Assembly: GCA_034401135.1 (NCBI GenBank)
Contig: JAWZSP010000005.1
Location: forward strand, 2,356,001 to 2,420,000
DNA length: 64,000 bases
Direction: 5' to 3'
Source of the DNA: Volutella citrinella
Lineage: Eukaryota > Ascomycota > Sordariomycetes > Hypocreales > Nectriaceae
The number at the start of each line of letters is the position of its first letter. The stretch's first letter is position 1. Positions 43,685 through 56,200 of this stretch are shown one piece after another. The translations under genes and the position numbers were made by a program. The notes beneath the pieces are model-generated. The model was given only the letters and a program-made list of their open reading frames with translations, ran no database searches and had not been told where the DNA came from.

Positions 43685-44974
43685 ATGGCCTCACCCATGC
43701 CTACGCAATCGACCATGCCCCAGCCTGGCGCTGCCGAGATCCCCGATCTCAAGAACAGAATCCCCAAGCTCGAACCGCGCCGCCGACGACAGCCGACATC
43801 GAATCCCACTCCGATCCCCGAGTCCCCAGCTTTGCCTTCGCCTCCCGATACATCCAACTGGACCTTCAAGACTCCATCTCGCCGGATCCTGACCAAGAAG
43901 GACCACGATCTGTTTCTTGCGTCCCCCTCGTACAACTTGATAAATGCCTGGATCTTTGGGCTGTCAGAGGCAGTGATCGACACCCCTTGCTCCTCTGTCC
44001 ACGACGCCGACCTGGGCGAGACGACCAAGGCCATCTTGAGGATATTGGACGAGGCGCAGCAGCTCGTGTCGGAGGCGCCCCCCAACGAGCAGGGAGGCTC
44101 GCGTTTCGGAAACAAAGCCTTTAGGGGATTTCTCGATCTCGTAAAGAACAAAAGCACCGAGTGGCATCGCCAGCTAGGAGTGGCTGACGAAGCGGCGGCC
44201 GACGAGGCATCCACCTACTTTTGCCAATCCTTTGGCAATGCCAATCGCATCGACTATGGCTCCGGTCACGAGCTGAACTTTATGATCTGGCTGCTGTGCC
44301 TGTACCAGCTGGGGCTGCTGCAACGGTCCGACTTCAAGCCCATCGTGCTCCGTGTCTTCGTGCAATACCTCGCCCTCATGCAGCACGTGCAGATGACGTA
44401 CTATCTCGAGCCCGCCGGCTCCCATGGCGTCTGGGGCCTCGACGACTACCAATTCCTACCCTTCCTCTTCGGCGCCTCGCAGCTTCTCCACCACCCGTAC
44501 ATCACGCCCAGGTCGATCCACCAGGACCTGTCGCTGGAGGAGTTTGGCCGCGACTACCTGTACTTGGGCCAAGTGAACTTTGTGAACAGCACCAAGACCG
44601 TTAAGGGACTGAGGTGGCATAGCCCGATGCTCGATGACATATCGTCAGCCAAATCGTGGACCAAGATCGACGGCGGCATGCGGCGGATGTTTGTGGCGGA
44701 GGTTCTGGGCAAGCTCCCCGTGATGCAGCACTTTCTCTTTGGCTCCCTGGTGCCCGCCGCCGAGGGCATGAATGAGGAGGACGCCGAGGGGATAGATGAT
44801 CTCGACGCACATGCTCATGCACACGAGCCCGGCAAGGGCCACCCCAACCATGCCACGGATGGTAAGGGCTGGGGAGATTGCTGCGGCATCAAGGTGCCCA
44901 GCAGCCTGGCTGCCGCACAGGAGATGAAGAAGAGGGGGGCCAGTGAAGGGCTTCGGAGGATTCCCTTTGACTAA
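43685..44974 (+). CDS. Protein phosphatase 2A activator (PTPA), RRD2-type
   Basis: One exon of 429 residues. After a 65-residue Pro/Arg-rich head, the PTPA fold begins at FKTPSRRILTKKDHDLFLAS. Conserved blocks are GNKAFRGFLDLV, YFCQSFGNANRIDYGSGHEL, NFMIWLLCLYQLGLL, YLEPAGSHGVWGLDDYQFLP, FLFGASQLLHHPYITPRSI and LPVMQHFLFGSLVPA. The end, GDCCGIKVPSSLAAAQEMKK followed by RRIPFD, is typical of the fungal RRD2 branch rather than RRD1. These peptidyl-prolyl isomerases activate PP2A-type phosphatases by helping load catalytic metal. An insertion rich in His/Ala/Asp near residue 375 is variable in the family. Confidence 0.9.
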   Translation: MASPMPTQSTMPQPGAAEIPDLKNRIPKLEPRRRRQPTSNPTPIPESPALPSPPDTSNWTFKTPSRRILTKKDHDLFLASPSYNLINAWIFGLSEAVIDTPCSSVHDADLGETTKAILRILDEAQQLVSEAPPNEQGGSRFGNKAFRGFLDLVKNKSTEWHRQLGVADEAAADEASTYFCQSFGNANRIDYGSGHELNFMIWLLCLYQLGLLQRSDFKPIVLRVFVQYLALMQHVQMTYYLEPAGSHGVWGLDDYQFLPFLFGASQLLHHPYITPRSIHQDLSLEEFGRDYLYLGQVNFVNSTKTVKGLRWHSPMLDDISSAKSWTKIDGGMRRMFVAEVLGKLPVMQHFLFGSLVPAAEGMNEEDAEGIDDLDAHAHAHEPGKGHPNHATDGKGWGDCCGIKVPSSLAAAQEMKKRGASEGLRRIPFD

Positions 44975-46049
44975 GGCGCAGCGCAGCGTCTCGAGGCCGC
45001 GCGTGCGGCACCCTGCGTGCGGTGACATGTCCAAACCGTTTACCTATCAACTACGTATTATTACATTAGTGCCCTTCGTGTTGCAGCATCCACGGCGAGC
45101 GAGGTAGGAATGGGCCGAGAAAACAACCCAAGGAATTTTGATTGACGGCGCTAACGCTTACAAAGGGACCTCTAACTGGAAGGACGGGCCCCAAACGAGG
45201 ACGTGATTTGGGCATTGATCCAGCGAGCGGCCTGCGGCACCGACCTGCCGGCTCTGGGGATTGGCTGAGCCCCTTGTCGGCCGCCGCTAGGTCAGGTTGT
45301 CGGATCCAAATAGAGTGCCTCGTGTCACGGGCCCTTGTCTCAAAAATGGGCTGTGTATTTTCGCATCGAGTTGAGCAAATATGTATTGCTTCACCCAATA
45401 CGAATTAGAGTCCTCTGCTGCTCGAGCTCTATTGGCCGCTCCGGAAAAACTGCGTTGCAGCCGCCTGTCACCTCCGCCGCGCTGTCAGTGTCAAGTCGCT
45501 GTCTAACCGTCTTGGAGCAGAGTCATGGATCGTCGCCTTCCACTGGGGGGATTTTCTGCCCCGCACTGAAGGAGGCTGAGCCCATCAACACGAGAAACCA
45601 TCATACCTCTGCCCTCGACGATCCCCGTTTAGTCATGCCCGCCTGGACCTCGGCGGGTGGATGAGTTCAGCCCTGCCGATCCCGGTCTTGTCGTCTTCTG
45701 TTGGCTGCCAGCTGGTCTTGTTTCATATAGACGCGCATATTCCCGACCGCGGGCCGCAGAGTGTAATGCTGCTATAGTCTATTCTCATACATGCCTCTTG
45801 TTTCGTCCGTGGTGCCCTAGGGTGCCTTTTATTGAGTTGCTTCCGGGCTCTTTATTTATTATCAGCCCACACTGCACTCTCAACCTCGTGTGACTGCTGC
45901 GTTTCCCAACTCACTAGACTGGAGCAGTTGGAAACTACTACTTTGCATTCTTTCTTTGCCGGTATCTGCGCTCGAGGAACCATTAAGCCAGAGAGGGACA
46001 GATCCCGTGGCGTCTGGTCTGGTCACCAGACCCTCCATTCGTCTTCACC
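44975..46049. promoter_or_regulatory. RRD2-like 3' flank and ABC transporter promoter
   Basis: About 1.1 kb. Contains a CCAAT box in reverse orientation (ATTGG at 45431-45435). Short ORFs have no features. No other gene was seen. Confidence 0.45.
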
Positions 46050-49000
46050 ATGGCTGTCTTCAGCGTGCGAGCCTTTTCTCGCCAGCTGCGCGCCCTTCTC
46101 TACAAGAATCTTCTCGTCACAGTCGTCCGACACCCCATCGGATTTCTCTTCTTTACCTATGCCGTCCCTCTCGCTATATTGGCGGTCTTAACGTCTATAC
46201 CCTCCTTCGTTAGATCCTCAAATGGATTCGGCATTGGCTCTCCAAAGCCAATCAGGGACCTCAAGGACACCGTCTCAGGAAAGCTGGTCGTGGTGAAGCC
46301 GAGCTACCTTGGACCGGACGTTGATACAGTCATCGACACGTTTACGAAGCCCGTTGACAAGAAGAACCTGGTCTTCATTCAAGATGAATCCCAGCTGACA
46401 GCCATGTGTCTGGCAAACCTACGAGGCGTGAGCGACTGCCATGCCGCCGTCACGTTCATCGATTCGCCCCTGACGCAAGGAGAGATTCCCATGGTCGAGA
46501 CAGCAGACACCACCACGGGGACGCAGCAGAAGTCCAATCATACATGGCAGTACACCATTCGAGCCGATCCGGCACGAGACGACACGCATTTCGACGCCAA
46601 GTCGCACAAGAGCGACCAGGAGAACCTATACCTCCCTCTGCAGCTTGCCATCAACAATGCCATCACCAATAGCACCGAGATCCCAGACGTCTTCATGTAC
46701 ACCTCTCAGAGCCAGAGCGAGATGGACAAGATCAACCTGCGTGCTGGCGTTGGCGAGATCGGGCAGATCTACGCCTTTGCCCTGTTCGTCTCCTACTTCT
46801 TCATCATCTATCGCTTCACCAGCCTCATCACCTCGGACAGAGAGTCTGGCATGTCGCAACTGGTTGACGCCATGGGCGGCGGAACCTCTGCCACCGCCCG
46901 TGTTTTTAGCTGGCTCCTCATCTTCGACGTCCTCTGTCTGCCCTGCTTCGTCGGCCTCGGCGCTCTGTACGGGCGCCAGATGTTCCCGACCACGCCCGTC
47001 AGCCTCCTCATCGGATGGCAGATCCTGCTCGGCTTTGCCGTCAACAGCTCGACCGTCTTTGCCGCTGCCTTCTTCACCAAGTCGCGCGTGTCTGCCATCT
47101 ATGTCATGGGAGCCTTCCTCCTCCTGGCCGTCGGCGCCCAGATATACAGCTTCCAGCTCCTCCCCAAGCCCCAGTTTGTGGGCGTTGTGCTGCTGACCCT
47201 GCTCTTCCCCAGCTCCAACCACGTCTTCTTCGCCCAGCAGATGAGTCTCTGGGAACTCAACGGCACGTCTGCCGATATCCATCATCTTCCGCCCGAGGAT
47301 CGCGGCATCAACTCCAAATCGTACCATGTAACACAAGCCATGATGCTCGGCTTCCTTGCTGTCCAGATCATTGCATACCCCCTTGGTGCCATGGCTGTTG
47401 AGCATCTTATGCATGGAATCAGCTTCAAGAGCCGCAACTTTGCTCGCAGCGGCTCGGAGACTGGCGCTGCTGTGGCAACAACCTACCACCTGAAGAAGAA
47501 GTTCATGCCCAACTTCTTGGAGAAGATGTTCTGCTGCGGAAAGAGGCGACCTGTCACGGCCGTGGACGGTGTGAGCCTCGAGGGCCACCGTGGACAGATC
47601 CTATGTCTTGTTGGTCCCAACGGGTCTGGAAAGACGACGACGCTTCACATGATGGCCGGTTTCATTGCGCCCACCGAGGGATCAGTCATTCTAGATGCGC
47701 TGCCATCCGAGATTGGAATTTGCCCGCAGAGGAACACGCTGTGGGATGAGCTCACCGTCGTTGAACATATCCGCATCTGGAATCTCATCAAGGAGGGGCG
47801 AGAAACGAGAGAGACCATGGACGAGCTGATTCGTGCTTGCGACTTGAGCCACAAGCGCAACAGCAAGGCAAAGACGCTCAGCGGCGGCCAGAAACGCAAG
47901 CTCCAGCTGGCATGCATGTTTGTGGGTGGTTCAACAGTGTGTTTGATCGACGAGTGTACGTCCGGCCTGGACCCTCTATCACGCCGAGTCATCTGGGAGA
48001 TTCTTCTCAAGCAGCGATCCAAGCGCAGCATCATCTTCACCACCCACTTCCTGGACGAAGTCGACGTCCTGGCCGACCACATGGTCATCTTGACCAAGGG
48101 CAAAGTGCAAAGCGCTGGCGCGGTGGCCGAGCTCAAGAACCAGCACGGCGGCGGCTACAAAGTCCTGGCGCCAGCCTCTGAGTCCAGCATCGACCGCCAG
48201 TATCCTTCCTTTGTGCACCAGGACCAGCGGGTCTACTCCACGCCCGACTCCAGATCCGCCGCCCAGCTCTGCAAGTCCCTGGCTGCCATGGGTGTAACCA
48301 ATGTTTCGCTCGCCGGCCCTCAAGTGGAGGATGTCTTCCTCCGGGTCGCGGATGAGCCAGATCTCGAGAACATCAAGGACCTCCCTGATTTTGACCGCGA
48401 CTTTGAGATGACTACTGGAACGACAACCTCGTTCTGGGCACAGCTGAGTGCCCTGCTCAGGAAGCGCTTCACCGTGCTTCGACGGTTCTGGTGGCCCTAC
48501 CTCTACGTGCTGGCCCTTCCCCTGATCATCTCACCCAACCTGAAGAACCTCTTGAAGGACTACAAACAGCCTTCTTGCGCGGGCATCAAGCCCGAGCTCT
48601 ACCCCCCCGAGCCGAGGCCTGTATACTGGTCTGACAGCTGCGCCGAATGGGGCTGCGATGGAGTCGCTATTGCTCCGCCCTCTGCCAACGACACACTATA
48701 TGACATGGTGAAAAGGGGTTACGAGGACCTATCACTGGTATCGCCACGCACCTATGAGAAACTACCTCATGTGTTTGACAGCCGCGAGTCGTTTGTTAGC
48801 CAGTTCAGCAAGAACTTTACTGGTCTCACTGGAGGCTTCTTCCTGGGCTCCAAGGACGAAAAGCCCGTCATTGCCTATCTGATGCTTCCTTTTGGGTACC
48901 CTACCGGGACGCAGATGCTCAACATATGGAGCCAGATGGTGGGAGGCATTGAAATCATCTCATCTCACGTCGGCTTTGCCCAGACACGCCGAGTAAGTCC

Positions 49001-51007
49001 CCCACGGTTCATTATCAACGAGGGGAGAACACAACTAACAATCCTGAAGTCCGCCGACAACATTGGTATCATTTACGTCGTCTTTTTCACCTTGGTGCAA
49101 GCAATCTACCCCGCCGCATTCGTTCTTTACCCAGCCATTGAGAAGTCGCGAAAGGTGCGTGCACTGGAGTATGCAAACGGAGTTCGACGACTCCCGCTCT
49201 GGATGGCCTATGGCCTGTTCGACTTTATGTTTGTTATTGCCATCTCGGTGGGGACCACTGCAGGCATCAGCCCCGAGCTCACACGCAATGGTTTCAATGG
49301 TCCTGTTTGGGTACTGCTGCCCATCCTGATCTTGTATGGATTGGCCGCCATCCTCCTGGGATATGTCGTCTCACACTTCGTCAACGGGCCCCTCAAGTCG
49401 TTCCTTGCCATGGTTATGATCAGCCTCTTGATGTATGGCATTGCAGCCATTTCATTTGCAGTAAGTGAAAAACAATTGCCCCTCTACTCTGCGACGCTTG
49501 CTGACAGAAACAGATTGGTACCGGGTACTCTGACGCAGCCCAGATGGATAGCCTTGCGCTTGGCATCACCTTTGGAGTCTACTTTATCCTCCCTATTGGC
49601 AGTGTGTTCAAGGCCATGCTAATTGGACTCAACGTTCTCGAAATGGGTTGCAAGGACAACCAGCCCACCCCTCCCGCCTCAATATATGGATACGGAGGCC
49701 CCATTCTATACCTCGTCCTGCAAATCATCCTCTTACTTCTCATTATTGTCTGGGTCGAGGGAGACATTGCCCTCTTCCGACGCAAGAAGATGGTCAAGAA
49801 GATTTCCTATGATGCCGAGATGGAACTTGGCCTCATCAGTGAAGAAGTCAAGGAGGAGGAGATTCGAGCTGACGGCGCAGACTCTGACCTACTACAGGCT
49901 CTTCACGTCAGCAAATCCTTTGGTGCTAACAAGGCTGTCGACAATGTGACCTTTGGGCTGCCGCAAAGTGAGGTGATGGCCCTCATTGGGCCTAATGGTG
50001 CTGGAAAGTCGACATTGGTCAACATCATCCAGTCCGAACTGTCAGCAGACCAGGGCCGAGTTCTTTTGCAGGGTGAAGATGCCAGAACCCGCGAGGCTCA
50101 AAAGCATCTTGGAGGTAAGCCTTGCTACATTCCATGCTCGAGACAAGAAGAAACCGCCTGCTAATACGCTATCCGACAGTGTGCCCCCAGTTTGATGCTC
50201 TGGACTTGATGAACACACAAGATCACCTGGCATTCTACGCCCGGATCAAGGGTATCCAGGATGTCAAGGCCAACGTCGACCATGTCATGGCCAGGCTCAA
50301 CCTTACACCCCACAAGTATACGCTGGCAACGAAGCTCTCCGGCGGAAACAAGAGGAAGCTCAGCCTGGCTATTGCTCTGATGGGCAAGCCACCCGTCCTC
50401 GTTCTGGACGAGCCAACATCTGCCATGGATGCCGTGGCCAAGCGAGCATTCTGGAAGATTATCCAAGAAATCAGCCCCAACCGCTCCTTGCTTCTCACAG
50501 TAAGTTTCAAGAACTCTGGCCGCTTCCACAATGTAGTTTCTGTCGCTTACCATCCTCTAGACGCACAGCATGGAAGAGGCAGACACCCTAGCCACGCGCA
50601 CAGCCATCATTTCGAAGCGCATCCTCGCCGTCGGCACTACCCAGGCCCTCCGTGAGCGGTACAGCAACGTCTACTACGTCAGCCTCCTTCTCGCCACGGC
50701 ACCTGTGTCAACCCCCGAAGAGATGGAGCGAGTTCGGCAGTGGGTTCTCTCGGCGCTCCCTGGAGCTGAGCTTGAACGCGACATGCTTGGTGGCCAGGTC
50801 CGGTTCGCCATCCCAGGTACCAGCCCTGTCGCCCAGATCATTGAGCTTTTGGAGCTTTCAAAGGAAGAGATGGGCGTTGAGTACTATTCACTTGGTGGTG
50901 CCACCCTTGAAAGAGTCTTTCTGAGCGTGGTGCGGGAGAAGAATATCCAGGAAGAGGACGGCATTGAATCAAGAAACTGGGTTAAAAAGCTACTGGGAAG
51001 GCAGTAA
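46050..51007 (+). CDS. ABCA-family full ABC transporter
   Basis: Five exons: 46050-48992, 49050-49460, 49514-50114, 50180-50499 and 50561-51007, giving 1573 residues. Layout is membrane domain, nucleotide-binding domain, membrane domain, nucleotide-binding domain. The first helix is at about residues 25-50, followed by a large extracytoplasmic loop to about 235, then a helix bundle (ALFVSYFFIIYRFTSLI onward). NBD1 has Walker A GPNGSGKTT near residue 522, signature LSGGQKRKLQLA near 610 and Walker B CLIDECTSGLDP near 630. NBD2 has GPNGAGKST near 1277, LSGGNKRKLSLA near 1371 and VLDEPTSAMDA. The Walker B of NBD1 keeps its glutamate. ABCA proteins move lipids in animals. Fungal members occur in filamentous species but not baker's yeast, and their substrates are mostly unknown. 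Confidence 0.93.
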
Positions 51008-51644
51008 GCGTAGGGGGGGCTTGAGTTTGTTCGGCAATTTCTTTGTACTAGATAGAACTTTGCATTCCAGATCCATCATTTGTAGAGTTTGGATTTACTG
51101 ACCAACCTTCAGTATCATTGCAATACTTGTATGGTTGTGTGTTTTGAGAAAACATCAACTCCATACCATGAAATTTGGGAGTTCACGCAACTGGGCACAT
51201 GGCATTCACACTTGTTGGGGTCGAGAAATTTCATCCTCAAACTGGAGAAGAGTTTTAATTCAAGGCTGACTTAATACCTCTCCAGAGAGCTGTTCGGTTT
51301 ACTCTCAAAGCGCTCGCTGCGTACGGCTACAATCCACCCGGTAATCACCAGCATACTGATGATGTCGCTCATGACCATTTACTTCGTTACACGCTTTTGC
51401 CCCTCGGCCAGCATCGTTAAAAAAGAAGAAGAACAAAAAAGATCGCCACTAATGGGTACTAGGGGTAGGTGTTGACCATGGGGTCAGACGTCATGTTCGT
51501 AAAAATCATCGAGTCGGACTGCAGACAGACAGGTATCATAAAAGGAAAATGCGGAAAATAGAGAACAGTCGGCCGTGCAACGCCAATATCAGACCAACGC
51601 CACAAATCTGAGACATATTGACATGAGGGTTTAGATGATTGGGA
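51008..51644. other. Intergenic between convergent ABC transporter and unknown gene
   Basis: AT-richer 3' flanks of both genes, with A-rich patches near 51415-51450. No gene or RNA was seen. Confidence 0.45.
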
Positions 51645-53270
51645 TCAAATAGGCTGCTCAAGGCCAATTCCGCGGCCAAGAGCTTGTTTTGAGACTGGCA
51701 TTGGCCCAGTCTCTTCAGAGTTGTGGATTTGCTCAGGAGGTTGGCGGTGGCGATTAGCAGCGTGGATGTCGATGAGCATTTCGACGAGTGCTTCGGCATC
51801 TTGATGCACTTCGGCAAGCTCCTCTTTGCTTGAGCCCACAGCTAGGATACTGCCGTCTGTTCTCGGCTTTCGGTATGCGGCAAAGACGATACCCCGGTCG
51901 GCTCTGCCGTGCCGCGAGGAAAGAGAACAGTTGCTCGAAGTGACAGAGCATGCTCTCGAGTAGCGACCGGTGTAGAATGCACATCCATAACCACGCGCGA
52001 ACTCGTCGCTCCTTGCCTCCTGGTTGCGGTATTCAGTCCAGCCATCAGAGCGCAGAATCTTCCCATGGACAGTGGCCGAAATCTGAAAGGGAGATTTCAC
52101 GTTTTCCAGCCCATAAGCTGCGAGTAGGCGACCGGTCATGCCTGTTATAGATCTTGTTGATGTATCCGAGTACACTGATGCAGCATCTTCTCTGTCGGGA
52201 CACGAAGTACGTGACTGAGCACCATCAGGCCACAGGTTGACGACATAAACAAAATCGAAGTTGTATCGATTGGCTATCCTTGCAGCCTCAAAGGCAGCAG
52301 CCGCTGCTGGGCGGCTTGCTACTGGAGGTGTGAGCGTGAGTAGGGTTGAGCCTTGAGTGTGAGCCGACAGAGGGAGGACACCAGTAAGTTCAGAATGGTT
52401 TGCACCGTTTGGGTGGGCATCCGTTTCTGCTTCGGCAATATCATCGTCGCTAAGGTTGAGAAAATCGTTCACATCAGGCTCTCTGAGGGTGGAGCTGCTG
52501 ATGGAAGCTCTGTTGGCGGACGGAGATAGGCTCGACTGATCAGAAAGGCGTCGGGCATCAAGCTGTCCCAGTGATCCCCCTAGGCTACGATGGATGTCGG
52601 CATAAACCTCTTCATTGAGATTGTCAATGGATGCTGAATCGTGAAACTCTGATCCTACGATAGGATACAGTTCTGGGGAATTGGCGGGCGTTGGAAGAGT
52701 GCCGCGAGGGAGCTCAGGAAGCCTCTTATTGATGAACATGCGAGAGCATTTGAAATACTCGTCCTCAGGATCTGAGCTAGGGGGCGTATCAAGTCTCGGT
52801 GGGTGACGATCAGCTTTTTGCGGGGACCGAGACCGCGGGCTGTGATGAGTGAACAACTCAAAGGATGACTCAGTAGTGGTCATCGACGATGCTGGAGAGA
52901 TTTCGCCGTTGTGGGTTGGCGGGCGAGGGAACTCGAAATCCTCGAGACTCTCAATCATTGGCTGCCCACGTACGACCCGCAGCGACGCAGAGCGGATTGG
53001 TGATGTTCTTGGAAGATGGCTGTCTGTGGCATCGGAATAGGTTCCTTCGCCTGCAAAGGCGCGCAAGGGCGAAAAACTGCCGTGTTGCTTGACACCAACC
53101 TCTTCCCTCGCGGCCATACGCGATGCCTTGGGGCGAATGAAGGAGGGCGAGGGAAATTGAGGTTCTGTTGCAGATACACCGGCATCTGTGGTGGAATCAT
53201 ATGAGCCGGAGGCAGCTGAGGCTTTCTTCTTCGCGAAAAGTCGCTCCAGGTAATCAAGGCCGTTGGCCAT
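51645..53270 (-). CDS. Unknown fungal protein of 541 residues
   Basis: One exon from ATG 53270, starting MANGLDYLERLFAKKK. Residues 17-320 are Ser/Pro/Glu-rich and probably disordered, with S/T-P sites and a PELPRGTLPTPANSPELYP stretch. From about 335 to 500 the protein looks folded: ARIANRYNFDFVYVVNLWPD, then MTGRLLAAYGLENVKSPFQI, ARGYGCAFYTGRYSRA, GIVFAAYRKPR, and a helix EELAEVHQDAEALVEMLIDI. The alternating strand/helix pattern (VYVVNLWP, GCAFYTG, GIVFAAYR) is reminiscent of a GAF-like small-molecule-binding fold, but this is inference from pattern only. I do not recognise a named family. No signal peptide or membrane segment is seen. Confidence 0.8.
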   Translation of the reverse strand: MANGLDYLERLFAKKKASAASGSYDSTTDAGVSATEPQFPSPSFIRPKASRMAAREEVGVKQHGSFSPLRAFAGEGTYSDATDSHLPRTSPIRSASLRVVRGQPMIESLEDFEFPRPPTHNGEISPASSMTTTESSFELFTHHSPRSRSPQKADRHPPRLDTPPSSDPEDEYFKCSRMFINKRLPELPRGTLPTPANSPELYPIVGSEFHDSASIDNLNEEVYADIHRSLGGSLGQLDARRLSDQSSLSPSANRASISSSTLREPDVNDFLNLSDDDIAEAETDAHPNGANHSELTGVLPLSAHTQGSTLLTLTPPVASRPAAAAAFEAARIANRYNFDFVYVVNLWPDGAQSRTSCPDREDAASVYSDTSTRSITGMTGRLLAAYGLENVKSPFQISATVHGKILRSDGWTEYRNQEARSDEFARGYGCAFYTGRYSRACSVTSSNCSLSSRHGRADRGIVFAAYRKPRTDGSILAVGSSKEELAEVHQDAEALVEMLIDIHAANRHRQPPEQIHNSEETGPMPVSKQALGRGIGLEQPI

Positions 53271-56200
53271 TTTGAAAGATTGTTCCGTGATGGCGGAACA
53301 AAGGTTGTGCAGGGGCTAGGCAAGCACTGTAAGCGAATGCGTTCAAACCGGAGTGCAGAGTTGTATGAAGAGAAAGGAAGGGGGATCTGCAGCACGACAT
53401 ACCGGATTAGATTACTGGTAGGGACTGGTTTGTGAGAAGTGTGAAAGGTGAGGTTGAAGTGAAGCGCTGACGATGCGACGTGCGGGTGAATCAGCGACCT
53501 GGGGGTCACCAAAGACGCAAACACCAGCCACTTCAGAAGTGACTGGTTGGAACTGGAGCTGGCAGTGCCGATACCAGAAGACGGACAATGCAACGGAAGA
53601 ATCAGGTGCGCATCACCAATAGCCTTGGGCGCGGCAGCTCTCTCTCTCGACTTTCCCTCTCCAAGAACTCCAAGAAGGGGGCGGAAGTCGATGGTTGCAC
53701 GAGATTGCGATCGAGGGCTTGCAGTATCTCGGGTCCACCGGAGAGAGTATGCAGTCTTCTGTGGTATACTGTGAGTTTGCGCAGTGTGCTGTCCCTTCAA
53801 ATGGAAAATCTGCCGTGTTGTGTTGCCCGGCGTAGGCGAAGTTGGTGACGGTGTGGCAAAGGTGGGTTGAGTTTTGTGTAAGTGCAGGGTCCCAGTTGGG
53901 CGAGGAGGCGAGGAGACGAGTACGGGAACAGGTCTGTGAGGGCTCGCACTGCGTATGCGTATGCGGATATTACAATGCAGGCAGGTGCGATGGGGACAGC
54001 TGAGAAGTGTTGCACTGGAGGAAGACACGGGCAGATGGTCCTTCCTTCCTCTTCAAAACCGGGTCAGTAGGCGTGGCAGCTTGTGTTGGGAGGGAAGAGC
54101 GAACCAACGGTGGTGCAACGAGAAGGAGCTGGATGGAATCACAAGCTCTCTTTGTCTCTGTGCACTCGACTGGTCATCCAACAGCATCGGCAACCAGGTC
54201 AATCCCAAACACTTGGGGGGTTCGAGGGAGCCTTTAAGCATCACACAAGTTGGAATGCCGCTGCCGCCCGCCGAGACGTTGGACGGGGGCGCCACACTGG
54301 TGGCTGCTGCGGGAACAGGGATGCCGCGCGCCCTTGGATAGCCCGCTAGAGCAGCCTCCCTGGGCGCCTCGTCTCCATGTCTCTGGGCTCGACCGAGACA
54401 CTGACACAAGCTCAGAAGTTCTCGCCTCTACCATGGCCATTGCGCTCAGGGTACCCACCATTTCTCGATTCAGTATGCATCGAGGGGAAAACCATCTTGC
54501 CTCAGCCTCAGGGCGCCATGCTACCTCGTTTCACCCTTCCCATGGCTTGCCTGCGAGTTCCGTTGCCAGGCACGACACAGTGCTCGTCACCTTGGGTGTA
54601 GTAGCTGATACGTTGTACGTCGCCTACTATACTCGCAGCTTGTGGGCTGGAAAATAGGTACTGAGGTATGTGCTATACACGTTGTCTCGTCCACCCAGCG
54701 TACTACTAGGCTCTGGTCAACTCCCACATCACACCCCCTCCCTTCCGTCTTTCCTGTCACTCGATGGCCCTTGCCTTTGGCCTAGTAGTGTTCTCTCTCC
54801 CCCGTCTAAAATCTTATAGCTGAGCAGTGAACTAGACTTGGGGCGCTCTCACGACGCTACTAGCTGCGAAAGAGCATCTACCTTGCCTTGCTCATCTGCC
54901 GTACCTCCCCTGTCGTCGCTCCCTTCTCTTTTCTCATCAGCTCGCTCTAAAGCTGCAGGATTGTTCAAAACCGGTTGGGAAACTGATGACTCTCCGCCAA
55001 TTCGGAGCTTGCAAGTTCAAGCAGGAATCTAGCGTACAGGGCGTTACTACGTCTGTATCGCCTCCTCCAGTCCCACCTACGCTGCACGTCTCCCTTCCTC
55101 GGCTGCAGGGAGATGGCTCGCACACCCTAAGTGGAAAGCAACATGTGGCCCTCCACCTCCAGGCTCCGCGATCCGACTCTGAGTTCGAGCTACGTTTGCT
55201 TTTGTATTCTTTGCATCGCACCGCAGCGTGGCCGCCAGGATGGGTGACAGACGTGTCCACTTATGGGGGGACTACTACCTAGCTAACCCTCATGTGAAAT
55301 CACTGTCCATCGGCGGTGTACAATACAGCACAAGTCGGCATGAAACTACAGACACGCAAGCGTATTCGATCTGGTAGCCATGCCCTATCACTAGTAACTG
55401 CGGGCTAGAATGCTTCACGACCTAGGCATTTCTCTCTACCTGGCTATTGATGACATTTTCGCCATGCTCGATGCGAGCATGCTAGTGCTGCCCTCTAAAT
55501 GAGACGCCCTTCACACGTGTTGAAGCCCACAAATCCGCCCAGAACTTCTCGAAATCATGGGGCTTTTTACATGGCTCATGACGCCCACTATTATAATGGG
55601 AAAAAAAAAGTAATGGCACTCCAACGTTGAGAAGTTGACATAGCAAGGGCCCACTTCCATACGTCTCATCCCAAACCCATGCCGATGACTCGATGAGTGT
55701 CGAGGGCGCGGCTGGTGCGGCGTGCATACTACATAGTACACGCAGCAGAGACAAATATCAACGATGACCCAGCCCCGTGTTCAGTATCTATACAGCATCG
55801 ACCGCGGCACTTCATCGTCCGATCGTCGATATCGCCATGCACTCAGCTTCTTTGGTGCGACGGTGGGATCGACGAATTCGCCACTTAGGACTTTTATTTG
55901 TTAAATCTGCCGAGCAAAGCGACAAACAACTTTTAGTATGCACCCTCTGGCGTTCCACCTTGCCAAACTGAGGGCACAAGCGGATGACGGCAGCCAACCA
56001 AGGCAGCTCAGCCAGCAGCCATCGAGGGCAAGCCTCATGGCGAGTCCCATCCCACCTCCTCCTGCGAGCGAGCTATCACTTCCACGTACCCATTCTTTCC
56101 GTTTTTCCTGAGTACCGCCTCGCTCGACGTTGACGGCTGTTGGTCAGCACTTGGCCTTCGTCCACGAGGCCTGGGGCTGGAACGCACCAGCTACCCACTC

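Noticed and set aside
46626..47588. 320-codon ORF on the minus strand
   Set aside because: Antisense to exon 1 of the ABC transporter; composition mirrors the sense codons.
52955..54028. 357-codon minus-strand frame overlapping the start of the 541-residue gene
   Set aside because: It starts without an ATG, runs through a probable leader intron, and overlaps the real gene in another frame. No domain is seen.
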